A stretch of 64,000 bases of DNA from JAYWGN01 sp043778255 (GCA_043778255.1 JAYWGN010000026.1:47479-111478); one strand, 5' to 3'. Positions 28,301 through 35,336 are shown, counted from the stretch's first letter. Notes: a model not told the origin generated them from the sequence alone. Numbers and translations are program-made.

Positions 28301-28402
28301 CCCTTTAAAAGTAGCTTGGGCAAATACTTGTAAGTTGCATAGGGTTAGGTACATAATAAATGCACCGCCTACACAAACTTTTTTAAAAAGTTGTGAAGTC
28401 AT
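25322..28402 (-). CDS. SusC/RagA TonB-linked outer-membrane transporter
   Basis: The 1026-residue TonB-dependent channel has a signal peptide (about 1-29), an N-terminal carboxypeptidase-regulatory-like domain (ATFKGKVTAPDGSPVNNASVTL), a plug domain with SusC signatures (GTSTISGSAEPLYVIDGVVV, ASAIYGSRASNGVVLITTKRGK) and a 22-strand barrel ending in a terminal Phe (LRATF). It pairs with the SusD-like gene downstream to import an oligomeric nutrient driven by TonB. Typical length. Two TAnnTTTG candidates lie upstream (28452-28459 and 28476-28483). Confidence 0.93.
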   Translation of the reverse strand: MTSQLFKKVCVGGAFIMYLTLCNLQVFAQATFKGKVTAPDGSPVNNASVTLVPTNDGISTDANGVYSFTSTAKAGKYVLSISSVGYKTATKQVDITAVSQTEFDVQLKKDINNQDQVVVIGSSLSQSRKQLGNTVNTVSGKALQNAGTGNLTSALQGKVPGAQITQTSGDPAGAISVRMRGTSTISGSAEPLYVIDGVVVSNNTTNVTNLNVDAGGRAAIGTNRLADINPNDIEKIDVIPGASASAIYGSRASNGVVLITTKRGKAGQMKIDFSTSVQTNSLRKRVYISTYGKQFGTAGLRLGNISNASTSPTPYTGSTIAYTRPDGITRTLANDLVDVTRYDYQDNIFQKGIGTDNYISLSGGTDKTKYYFSGGYFKNEGIIVGTDFRRFNFKSRIETTLNKYVSVISGVAYSNSFSNEKPNGNVFWSPINSINITNNIFNINDRDAAGNLKGVEPTRVNPLSVINDMSLTQTVNRSISDLQIKIKPAKGLTVDYILGIDNIAQEGRNFIKRYPYISAQEGIGYVGNGLVNTFLINNDVNVSYTTNYKKISSLTTAGYTNQYQKITGLFNEGRDMLNGISTINGAATVLPPRYTEDNRQVFGGFVQQTFGFDGIFYLTAAGRIDGSTSFPTDTRTYFYPRLSGSFNVSDMEFWKNGKFNKWFSSARLRGSYGKAGNLTGIGSYDRFSNYSANSINGIATYNINTALGNEFIEPERASETEFGADLGFFDNKLGIVFTTYNKKIVDNSLLVDRVLAPSSGGSTRVENVGNLTNKGWELGISATPINNRNFNWSLFASINRNKNLVTASSQVSPITLGSASGAPAVILAGYPVGSFFGNFFVRDASGNIALDAGGRPIAANSTGTTLARKVIGNPNPDWIVSFNNTIEYKKLSFSFLLDGALGQDVFNADRRTRQGVGIGDYAEREAKGQLPRGYIWSIYATEEWRIEKGTFVKLREVSLSYPLGGLGKFVKSTTISITGRNLISWDTYDGYDPETNAGGNSAVLRGIDFGNIPNPKTMQVTLRATF

Positions 28403-28475
28403 AAGGCAATTTTTTTTTGAGTTAATGTTTGTTGTGTTAATAAATCTTTAACAAAACTAACGCTTATTAGTTTTA

Positions 28476-28483
28476 CAAACCTA
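28476..28483 (-). promoter_or_regulatory. Candidate -7 element for susC/susD-like operon
   Basis: TAGGTTTG on the minus strand fits TAnnTTTG, 74 bp above the start. A second fit, TAGTTTTG, is at 28452-28459. I cannot say which is used. Confidence 0.4.
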
Positions 28484-28502
28484 TGACAATAGAATTTTTT
28501 TA

Positions 28503-29432
28503 TTATTTCTTCAAAAATTTTATATTCCTCATTAAGCCTTGGTATTTTGTTCGCTTTATTGGGGAATTTTTTAGCACTTTGTTAAACATTTCTTGTGTTA
28601 AGTTTTCCCAATCGGTGTTGGTGTAATTCAATATTTCTGTTATTGGGTTAAATTCTTTTTCGGTATGTTGCTTTGCAAATCGGTTCCACGGGCATACATC
28701 TTGGCAGGTATCGCATCCAAACATCCAATCGTCAAATTTATTTTTTTGCTCCGTTGGTATCACTAATTCCTTTAACTCAATAGTGTAATAGCTTATGCAT
28801 TTGCTACCATCAACTACTTTGTTGGGGAGTATAGCTTGTGTGGGGCAACTGTCTATACACTTAGTACAAGTGCCACAGTAGTCGGGCATTTGAATAGTAT
28901 CGGGTGCTAACTTAAGGTCGGTTATAAGTGTGGCAATAAAAAAGAACGAGCCATTTTGTTGGTTAATTAAATTGCCGTTTTTACCCACCCAACCTAAGCC
29001 ACTTTTGGCTGCCCAAGTACGTTCAAGTACAGGTGCACTGTCAACAAAGCCTCGGCCGTTTATTGCTCCAATTTGTTGCTCTATTTGGCCAATTAAAGTA
29101 TTTAGTTTAGTTCGTATTACGGTATGGTAATCGTTGCCTAGTGCATACTTACTTACCTTATAGTTAGTATGGGTAGGTGTGTTTTTGGTAAAATAATTGA
29201 GTAGCAATGTAATAACTGATTTGGCACCAGGTACTAACTTTGTAGGGTCTATACGTAAGTCAAAATGATTAGCCATATAAGCCATACTACCATTATAGTT
29301 ATGGTTAAGCCAAGTCTCTAGCCGTTTTGCATCGTCAACCAAAGGCTCTGCCACAGCTACGCCACAGTGGCTAAAGCCAAGTTCAATTGCTTTTTGTTGT
29401 ATAAATAATTTGTATTGGCTAGGGTGTAGCAA
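28503..29432 (-). CDS. queG: Epoxyqueuosine reductase
   Basis: QueG makes the last step of queuosine synthesis on tRNA with cobalamin and two 4Fe-4S clusters. The clusters are visible as CGTCTKCIDSCPTQAIL and CDTCQDVCPWNRF. Upstream motifs include YALGNDYHTVIRTKL and WAAKSGLGWVGKNGNLI. The length of 309 is normal. The reading frame begins with TTG (29432); no ATG lies between the upstream in-frame stop and the conserved region, so TTG is the likely start. The neighbours are unrelated. Confidence 0.94.
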   Translation of the reverse strand: MLHPSQYKLFIQQKAIELGFSHCGVAVAEPLVDDAKRLETWLNHNYNGSMAYMANHFDLRIDPTKLVPGAKSVITLLLNYFTKNTPTHTNYKVSKYALGNDYHTVIRTKLNTLIGQIEQQIGAINGRGFVDSAPVLERTWAAKSGLGWVGKNGNLINQQNGSFFFIATLITDLKLAPDTIQMPDYCGTCTKCIDSCPTQAILPNKVVDGSKCISYYTIELKELVIPTEQKNKFDDWMFGCDTCQDVCPWNRFAKQHTEKEFNPITEILNYTNTDWENLTQEMFNKVLKNSPIKRTKYQGLMRNIKFLKK

Positions 29433-29480
29433 GTAAAGGTTTGTTTGATTAAATAGTATAGTAATTAAACTATTTTTTTG

Positions 29481-30200
29481 CTAATTAGGTATTACAAAAT
29501 TAATAGATTGGCTATGATAGGTAATTGTAGGTATATCATTTTTCATCCCTGGAGTCCATTTACCACTTGTTTTTTTTATAACATTAATTGCTTCATTATC
29601 TAAAAAATAATCTACTGATTTTGATACATAAACATTTTCCACCTTTCCATTAGGTAACACAACAAAATTTACTATAATAATACCACTCGAATTATTTTTC
29701 ATTGATGTTTCAGGGTATCTCAAATTATTATTTAAAAAACTACTCCAATTTTTAAAAGATGGAGCAACAAATTTATCTTGTGTATTTATTACTTTTGGTA
29801 ATGAATATCTTATTCCATTTGAATATTGAATTAAACTAATAGCTGACTCTGGCTTAGCACTATAACTATCATAATAAGCCCAAGTACCATTTTTCATATT
29901 ATTGTATACATTTCCTAATGAGTCAATAAACCCTAAAGGATTGTACCAAGCAAATAATCCGTTGGCGGTATCGGCATCTTTATCTCTAAAGGTATTAGTC
30001 ATATATAAAGATGCATTACGGTAATAATAATGATGGGTGTAAGTAGTGTCATTATCTTTATTAATAATGAGGTAATACGTAAAGTCAACTTTTTGATCAA
30101 CTACCGCAAAATCTTTGCTAATACAAAAAATGGTAGGTTCAGTTGTTTGTGCATACAAACTTTGGCAATAAAAAAATAGTAGAAAAATTATTTTGTTCAT
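29481..30200 (-). CDS. Secreted TonB C-terminal-domain protein
   Basis: The 239-residue protein has a signal peptide (MNKIIFLLFFYCQSLYAQ). The last 90 residues match the TonB C-terminal fold: LRYPETSMKNNSSGIIIVNFVVLPNGKVENVYV, then DNEAINVIKKTSGKWTPGMKNDIPT (shown in part). The N-terminal half (about 25-140) is Tyr/Asn-rich with a toxin_15-like look but no recognised domain. There is no transmembrane anchor or Pro-rich linker, so it is not an ordinary energy transducer; such proteins are common and uncharacterised in Bacteroidota. Confidence 0.8.
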   Translation of the reverse strand: MNKIIFLLFFYCQSLYAQTTEPTIFCISKDFAVVDQKVDFTYYLIINKDNDTTYTHHYYYRNASLYMTNTFRDKDADTANGLFAWYNPLGFIDSLGNVYNNMKNGTWAYYDSYSAKPESAISLIQYSNGIRYSLPKVINTQDKFVAPSFKNWSSFLNNNLRYPETSMKNNSSGIIIVNFVVLPNGKVENVYVSKSVDYFLDNEAINVIKKTSGKWTPGMKNDIPTITYHSQSINFVIPN

Positions 30201-30307
30201 ATTTAGTGGTTTAGTATAAAAAAATATAATTTGCTTATCATTTAAAAATTATTTATAATAAAAAAAATAAATAAGTGCAATTATAACAAGCTAAATAACA
30301 ATTACAA

Positions 30308-30814
30308 TTATTGCTCCTTTACAGTATTAAGTACATCTGCAATACTATTATAAATAGAAATTAACATTACGTAATTTGGATTTTTATTGTGAAATATAAA
30401 TGCTGTATAAAATTTTTGCACTTCATTTTTATCAATATTAAATTCAAAAATTTTATTAATTTTAGTGATGTTTTGTTTAGCAACAGATTTATTGTACCAC
30501 CTTTCAAAAACTTCATACCTTAGTTTTCCTTTGTTATTTTGGTCATAACACAGGAAAACTAACGAGTTTTCAACATTAATAAAAAAAGACTCAATAATTA
30601 CTTCTATTGTTTTAGATACCTTTATATCAAAGGGTTCAATTTCAATATTTACTTTTTCAATTACTAACTGAAATACTTTTGATATTTGTTGGTTTGCAAT
30701 AGATGAAAATGTATGGTCAATTACAAAAGCTACTTTATAAAAAATATTATTTGTTGTTGTAAAATTGTAAGTACTAGTTGTTTCATCAAATGAGTACTTA
30801 TAATGGCTTTCCAA
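30308..30814 (-). CDS. Uncharacterised protein
   Basis: A 168-residue acidic/aromatic protein with no signal peptide, membrane helix or family I recognise. The frame opens after an in-frame stop, and the first usable start is TTG at 30814 (MESHYKYSFDETT). Two segments of similar pattern (VIEKVNIEIEPFDIKVSK and VIIESFFINVENSLVFLCYD) suggest a beta-rich domain. It overlaps the small upstream gene (30798-30944) by 17 bp, implying coupled translation of the pair. Confidence 0.6.
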   Translation of the reverse strand: MESHYKYSFDETTSTYNFTTTNNIFYKVAFVIDHTFSSIANQQISKVFQLVIEKVNIEIEPFDIKVSKTIEVIIESFFINVENSLVFLCYDQNNKGKLRYEVFERWYNKSVAKQNITKINKIFEFNIDKNEVQKFYTAFIFHNKNPNYVMLISIYNSIADVLNTVKEQ

Positions 30815-30944
30815 ACTTAATCCCTTTTTGAGTTAATTCTGCCAATGTTGTTTTGCCCTTAATAAAAGAGTGTACCAATGTAGTATTAGAAACCATTTTT
30901 TTTAAGGTTTTTAAAATTTCATCTCTATTTATTTGTTGTTTCAT
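30798..30944 (-). CDS. Small 48-residue protein coupled to the next gene
   Basis: A short frame from an ATG at 30944 encodes 48 residues (MKQQINRDEILKTLKKMVSN to KFGKPL). It is basic and probably helical in its first half. Its stop lies 17 bp inside the next gene, a typical coupled arrangement, and no other gene occupies the strand here. I do not recognise it. A small antitoxin or adaptor for the 168-residue partner is possible but unsupported. Confidence 0.5.
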   Translation of the reverse strand: MKQQINRDEILKTLKKMVSNTTLVHSFIKGKTTLAELTQKGIKFGKPL

Positions 30945-31037
30945 ATTATAAAGTTAAAAAGAAAATATAACTTTTTGTAGTTTTACATTCTAATTTTTTG
31001 ACTCAATTTATATTTAAGTAAATATTTATATTGTGGC

Positions 31038-32294
31038 TTACAAATCTTCAATATCATAATCTTTTAATTTTCTATAAAGGGTTCGTTCACTTAAGCCCAA
31101 ATCTTTTGCTGCATCTTTGCGGCGGCTACGGTGTTTTTTTAATGCTTTTATAATAAGTTCTTTTTCCATTTCCATTATGTTTAATACTTCTTCTACGTCT
31201 ACATGTTCCTGTATGTTTTCTTTTTCGTTATAATTACTAGTGTGTGTGGCTACATTAGCTGTAGTGGCGGGTAGCATATTGTTGTATGTATCTTGTGTTG
31301 TTTGATGGTTATCAAATACTGCATCGCTATACTTTGGGTTATTTACAGCACTTGGGTTTTGGAGTATTTCTACAAACATTTTTTTAAGTTCGGTTACATC
31401 TTTTTTCATGTCAAAAAACAGCTTGTACAGTATTTCACGTTCGTTAGCAAAGTCAGTACCATTGCCAGTAATGGAGTTAGTATTAGGTGCAAGTATAGGC
31501 AAATTATGGGCATTATTATTCGGCAAAAATTGTTGTAAATCTCGGCCACTTATATTTTTATTGCTACTGAGTACACTTATTTGTTCGGCTACATTTTTAA
31601 GTTCACGTATATTACCTTTCCAACCATAATTGCTAAGTGCTTGCCTTGCTTCATCGTCTAATTGTACTGGTACGGTTCGGTATTTTTCGGCAAAGTCAAC
31701 CGCAAATTTTCTAAACAATAAAGATATATCTTCCTTACGTTCCCTAAGTGCAGGAATACGTATTGGTACTGTATTGAGCCTATAATATAAATCTTCTCTA
31801 AACCTTCCTTGTTGGGTAAATTGTAGCAACTCTCTGTTGGTGGCTGCTATCACTCTCACATCGGTTTTTTGTACCTTGCTGCTACCTACTCTTATAAACT
31901 CGCCTGTTTCTAATACCCTCAATAATCGGGCTTGTGTGCCTAATGGCATTTCGCCAATTTCATCGAGGAAAATGGTACCCCCATTTACAGTTTCAAAGTA
32001 GCCCTTACGGGCATCTGTTGCACCAGTAAACGAACCTTTTTCGTGTCCAAACAATTCGCTATCAATTGTACCTTCGGGTATTGCACCACAGTTAACTGCT
32101 ATAAATTGATTGTGCTTTCTTGCACTGAGGCTATGTATTATTTGCGAAAACACTTCTTTACCTACACCACTTTCGCCATTAATAAGCACAGTAAGGTCGG
32201 TATTGGCTACTTGGTTTGCTACTTGTATAGCATAGTTGAGTACGGGTGAATTTCCTATAATTCCAAATCTGTTTTTTATTGCTTGTATGTCCAT
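31038..32294 (-). CDS. Sigma-54-dependent transcriptional activator
   Basis: The 418-residue protein begins directly with the AAA+ domain: Walker A GESGVGKE (40-47), the sigma-54 contact loop G87-S-F-T-G-A92 (a variant of GAFTGA), and FLDEIGEMPLGTQARLLRVLE. A linker (about 250-365) carries Asn/Thr-rich sequence, and the C-terminal Fis-type HTH is ALKKHRSRRKDAAKDLGLSERTLYRKLKDYDI. There is no receiver or sensor domain, so activity must be controlled by a partner or by amount. It activates sigma-54 promoters, but targets are not visible. Confidence 0.92.
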   Translation of the reverse strand: MDIQAIKNRFGIIGNSPVLNYAIQVANQVANTDLTVLINGESGVGKEVFSQIIHSLSARKHNQFIAVNCGAIPEGTIDSELFGHEKGSFTGATDARKGYFETVNGGTIFLDEIGEMPLGTQARLLRVLETGEFIRVGSSKVQKTDVRVIAATNRELLQFTQQGRFREDLYYRLNTVPIRIPALRERKEDISLLFRKFAVDFAEKYRTVPVQLDDEARQALSNYGWKGNIRELKNVAEQISVLSSNKNISGRDLQQFLPNNNAHNLPILAPNTNSITGNGTDFANEREILYKLFFDMKKDVTELKKMFVEILQNPSAVNNPKYSDAVFDNHQTTQDTYNNMLPATTANVATHTSNYNEKENIQEHVDVEEVLNIMEMEKELIIKALKKHRSRRKDAAKDLGLSERTLYRKLKDYDIEDL

Positions 32295-32321
32295 TTATTT
32301 GTTGTTGTATTTAATTATAAT

Positions 32322-32522
32322 CTAGTCAATTATTGCTTCTTCATAAATTAAGATTTTACTTTTTTTAATAGCATCAATTATGTAACTATTTTTTAAGGCA
32401 TCTGCTGTAACCAAATCTACTTTACGTCCTAATAATTTTTCAAAACCGAATTTTAAATCGAAATAATCAAAATAGTGTAAGGGTAACCCTTCTTCGTCTT
32501 TATTATAATCTATAAGAAAATC
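32322..32522 (-). pseudogene. MntA-like nucleotidyltransferase, C-terminal fragment (copy 3)
   Basis: The frame reads DFLIDYNKDEEG, then HYFDYFDLKFGFEKLLGRKV and ends EEAIID. This aligns with the last 65 residues of copy 1 (DFLYKFKK, FDYFDVKFGLEKITQRKVDL). The N-terminal half with the GSx(n)SD active site is absent and replaced by the start of a HepT-like gene. It is a deletion remnant. Confidence 0.75.
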
Positions 32523-32524
32523 AA

Positions 32525-32608
32525 TTAATTTTTTTTCAAAGAAATTTCTTCTATATGATGTATAGCTTCTAATATATCTTCATAATATTTTTTTATACTT
32601 TTAGGCAT
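32525..32608 (-). pseudogene. HepT-like toxin, N-terminal fragment (copy 2)
   Basis: An ATG at 32608, inside the end of the MntA-like copy 2 gene, starts a 27-codon frame reading MPKSIKKYYEDILEAIHHIE and stopping at 32525-32527. This is the N-terminal helix of a HepT/DUF86 (HEPN) protein. The RNase motif part is lost. The broken end joins directly to the MntA copy 3 fragment. Confidence 0.7.
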
Positions 32609-32933
32609 TATAAATAAGTTGCTTACTTGCATTTATGGATTCTAATAAATATTTATTTTTTAAATATTTTATGGGCACCAAATCAATTTTTCTTTTTAAT
32701 ATTTTTTTTAGTTTTTTATTAAAATTAAAATAATTTGTTTCATAATCATAAGCAGCATTTTCTAAGTTATTAAAATCAATATCAATTACATTAAAATCAT
32801 ATAAAAAATCTATATCACTTTTTTCGTTGAATAAATTACTTGTAGCAGAACCAAACACATATAATTGTGCTACATAATGTTCCTTACACAAATTTATAAT
32901 TGCCTCGAGGTTATTTTTTATAATGGGTTGCAT
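32601..32933 (-). CDS. MntA-like minimal nucleotidyltransferase (copy 2)
   Basis: The 110-residue MNT-type nucleotidyltransferase has the active-site pattern GSATSNLFNEKSDIDFLYDF (about residues 27-46). In MntA/HepT modules this enzyme acts as antitoxin by adding AMP to the HEPN toxin; that is established for the family. The first 17 residues are nearly identical to those of copy 1 (33257-33565), so the two arose by duplication. Its toxin partner downstream is reduced to a 27-codon stub, so the antitoxin appears to be an orphan, although it starts 4 bp after HepT copy 1. Confidence 0.85.
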   Translation of the reverse strand: MQPIIKNNLEAIINLCKEHYVAQLYVFGSATSNLFNEKSDIDFLYDFNVIDIDFNNLENAAYDYETNYFNFNKKLKKILKRKIDLVPIKYLKNKYLLESINASKQLIYNA

Positions 32934-32937
32934 TTTA

Positions 32938-33264
32938 TTAGTTTAATAATAATTCTATTTCTCGTTTTAGTATGGGTAAATATTTTTTACAAATTTTCCA
33001 AATTGTTGCATCATCTATCAAATCATATTCATGTATTAGTTTGTGTCGTAATCCAATTATTTTATTTTTATTTGTTAATTCGAGTGTGTTATCTAACTTA
33101 TTTAATTGCCATGTTGCTTCCCCTATTGTTGCTAAGCGCCTATGTAAACTATCAATCATAGCCATATTGTTTACTAGGTTTTCATAATTTCCAATTTTAA
33201 TTAAATAGGAATCTACAAGTAAAATTGAATAATTTATATCCTATAAATATTTTTTATTACTCAC
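32938..33264 (-). pseudogene. HepT-like HEPN toxin with amber codon 8 (copy 1)
   Basis: From a GTG at 33262-33264, overlapping the end of MntA copy 1, the frame reads SNKKYL, then a TAG (33241-33243), then DINYSILLVDSYLIKIGNYE and onward. The full length of 108 codons is normal for HepT/DUF86. Copy 2 has Glu at the stop position (YYEDI), so the TAG is a nonsense mutation. The HEPN RNase motif Rx4HxY is intact (GLRHKLIHEYDLID). An internal ATG at 33165 would still give a 75-residue piece with this motif, so residual activity cannot be excluded. Confidence 0.78.
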
Positions 33265-33565
33265 ATTCATATAATTTTATTTTTTCTTTTTCTACTGGTT
33301 CTAAAAAGTATTTATTTGTAATTTTTTCTATAGCAATTAAATCTACTTTTCTTTGTGTAATTTTTTCTAACCCAAATTTCACATCAAAATAATCGAATTT
33401 CAATAAACTTTTTTGCTTTTTAAATTTATATAAAAAATCCAAATCACTCAAGTTAGTAAAATCATTATTTCGGGCAGCCGAACCTATTAAATAAAGTTGT
33501 TCAATTTCCATTAGCTTACACAAATTTACAATTGCCTCAAGGTTATTTTTTATAATGGGTTGCAT
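33257..33565 (-). CDS. MntA-like minimal nucleotidyltransferase (copy 1)
   Basis: The 102-residue protein has the MNT active-site pattern GSAARNNDFTNLSDLDFL (about residues 28-45) and the C-terminal part FDYFDVKFGLEKITQRKVDL. It is the antitoxin-type half of an MntA/HepT module. It heads the array MntA1-HepT1-MntA2-HepT2-MntA3 on the minus strand, of which only the two nucleotidyltransferases remain whole. Its stop overlaps the HepT1 GTG by 8 bp. Relatives annotated simply as nucleotidyltransferase-domain proteins are common. Confidence 0.87.
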   Translation of the reverse strand: MQPIIKNNLEAIVNLCKLMEIEQLYLIGSAARNNDFTNLSDLDFLYKFKKQKSLLKFDYFDVKFGLEKITQRKVDLIAIEKITNKYFLEPVEKEKIKLYECE

Positions 33566-33628
33566 ACTTTTGGTTTTTAATATTTGTAAGAGTTGTTAGT
33601 GCTACTGCTGGCCAAAGTTACTATTGCC

Positions 33629-33712
33629 CAATGGCACAGGGATTGCAGCGGTAGCTACCGCTGCCAAAGGCAGCGGTACTACAAGCGAAAAGCCCGTTAC
33701 TGCTGCACCACA
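33629..33712. repeat. Palindromic intergenic element
   Basis: A perfect 20-bp palindrome (33645-33664, GCAGCGGTAGCTACCGCTGC) overlaps a second hairpin CCGCTGCC-AAA-GGCAGCGG (33658-33676), so two folds compete. It is followed by AGCGAAAAGCCCG and a GCTGCACC end. The layout resembles GC-rich repeats I have seen between genes in other Bacteroidota; its function is unknown. Confidence 0.7.
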
Positions 33713-33750
33713 TAGTTAATTAGTTGACTGCCCATAATTGTATATTAATA

Positions 33751-33779
33751 TTTTATCAAATTATCAAATTATCAAATTA
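33751..33779 (-). repeat. Octamer array at the miaB stop
   Basis: On the minus strand, three units of TAATTTGA follow one another, and the first TAA is the miaB stop codon. Same octamer family as 17208-17559. Confidence 0.75.
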
Positions 33780-35270
33780 CGCAACTATACTGCCAAACAA
33801 TGTTGCTCTATTGTGGCTGGTTACAAGTACGTTTACATAATCGCCTTTTTGCAATAATGTGTTGTCTTTATCAAATATGAGCATTTTGTTTTGTTCATTA
33901 CGCCCTGCCCATTGGTTGGTACTTTTTTTACTATCACCATCAATAAGTACGGTAAATATTTTACCAACATCTTGTCTATTACTTTCGGTACTTAATATGC
34001 CTTGCTTATCTACTATATCTTGTAGTCGTCTTTTTTTTGTTTCAAGTGGTATATCATCTTCAAACCTACGCTCTGCCAATGTTCCGGGCCTTTCGCTATA
34101 GTAATACATATAACTCATACTATATTGGCATTGCTCCATTAGGCTTAATGTTTGTTGGTGTTCCTCCTCTGTTTCGGTACAGAAACCTGCAATAACATCG
34201 GTGGTAATACTGCAAGTAGGAATAATGGTTTTTATACTATTTATTTTGCCCATATACCACTCTCTTGTATATGTACGGTTCATTAATTGCAATACTCGGG
34301 TATTGCCACTTTGTACGGGCAAGTGTATATGGTTGCAAATGTTGGGGTATTTTGCTATGGTGTGTAGTACATCGTTTGTAATATCTTTAGGGTGGCTGGT
34401 GCTAAACCTTACTCGTAACTGTGGCGATATTTGGGCTACTTGGGCTAATAAGTCGGAGAAAGTCCCCCCACCCCCCAAGGGGGGATTTGGGTGAAGGGTT
34501 AAATTTTCTAATAACTCTGGCAAGTTGGTTTTACTAAAGCTGCTGCCACCCACCAAGGGGGCTGGGGGGGCATAATAACTATCTACGTTTTGACCTAGTA
34601 AAGTTACCTCTTTGTAACCTTGTTCAAACAGTGCTGTACATTCGGCTAGTATACTTTGTGCATCTCGGCTACGTTCTCTACCTCGGGTAAATGGTACTAC
34701 ACAAAAGCTACACATATTGTTGCAACCTCGCATTATACTTACAAAGGCACTTACGCCATTACTATTGAGCCTTATTGGTGCTATATCGGCATAAGTTTCT
34801 TCTCTGCTTAGCAATACATTTACGGCTTTTTGTCCGCCACTTGCATCGGCTATAAGTGTGGGTAAGGTACGGTAGGCATCGGGGCCAATTACTATATCAA
34901 CTAATTGTTCTTCTTCTATAAATTTAGCTTTGAGGCGCTCAGCCATACAGCCCAATACACCAACTAGTAAGGCTGGTTTTACTTTTTTTAATTTTCTAAA
35001 TTCTGTTAAACGTTTCCGTACAGTGAGCTCTGCTTTTTCTCTTATGCTGCAAGTGTTTACAAATATTAGGTCGGCTTCTGTTTCGTATTTGGTAGCACTA
35101 TAACCACTGCTGTAAAGGATTGACGCTACCACTTCGCTATCAGCAAAGTTCATGGCACAGCCATAACTTTCAATAAAAAATTTACGATTATGGGTAATCG
35201 TTTCCCTATGAGTAGCAACATACGGTTTGCCTTGCAATAGTTCGTTGTGTATAGCGGTTGTTGTATCCAT
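33777..35270 (-). CDS. miaB: tRNA-2-methylthio-N6-dimethylallyladenosine synthase
   Basis: MiaB is a radical-SAM methylthiotransferase acting on i6A37 of tRNA. The N-terminal UPF0004 cluster cysteines are Cys38, Cys74 and Cys108; the radical-SAM cluster is C183-NNM-C187-SF-C190; and the C-terminal TRAM domain is near GKIFTVLIDGDSKKS. At 497 residues it is longer than usual: residues about 234-270 (APPAPLVGGSSF, LHPNPPLGGGG) are an insertion encoded by GC-rich palindromic repeats at about 34461-34571. The insertion lies in a loop after LGQNVDSY. Its -7 box is 9 bp above the ATG. Confidence 0.95.
   Translation of the reverse strand: MDTTTAIHNELLQGKPYVATHRETITHNRKFFIESYGCAMNFADSEVVASILYSSGYSATKYETEADLIFVNTCSIREKAELTVRKRLTEFRKLKKVKPALLVGVLGCMAERLKAKFIEEEQLVDIVIGPDAYRTLPTLIADASGGQKAVNVLLSREETYADIAPIRLNSNGVSAFVSIMRGCNNMCSFCVVPFTRGRERSRDAQSILAECTALFEQGYKEVTLLGQNVDSYYAPPAPLVGGSSFSKTNLPELLENLTLHPNPPLGGGGTFSDLLAQVAQISPQLRVRFSTSHPKDITNDVLHTIAKYPNICNHIHLPVQSGNTRVLQLMNRTYTREWYMGKINSIKTIIPTCSITTDVIAGFCTETEEEHQQTLSLMEQCQYSMSYMYYYSERPGTLAERRFEDDIPLETKKRRLQDIVDKQGILSTESNRQDVGKIFTVLIDGDSKKSTNQWAGRNEQNKMLIFDKDNTLLQKGDYVNVLVTSHNRATLFGSIVA
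34461..34571. repeat. GC-rich repeats inserted in frame in miaB
   Basis: Two C-run/G-run hairpins (CCCCCCAAGGGGGG at 34471-34484 and a second at about 34545-34571) bracket about 110 bp that keep the frame open and encode Pro/Gly-rich sequence absent from ordinary MiaB. The composition differs sharply from the AT-rich flanks. Confidence 0.75.
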
Positions 35271-35278
35271 TTATAGTA

Positions 35279-35286
35279 CAAAGATA
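35279..35286 (-). promoter_or_regulatory. -7 element abutting miaB
   Basis: TATCTTTG on the minus strand fits TAnnTTTG and ends 8 bp before the ATG, leaving a leader of about 5 nt. Confidence 0.55.
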
Positions 35287-35336
35287 CAATTTGCTTTGCT
35301 ATAATTATGACAAGTTGGCAGTATTATTTTTTACAC

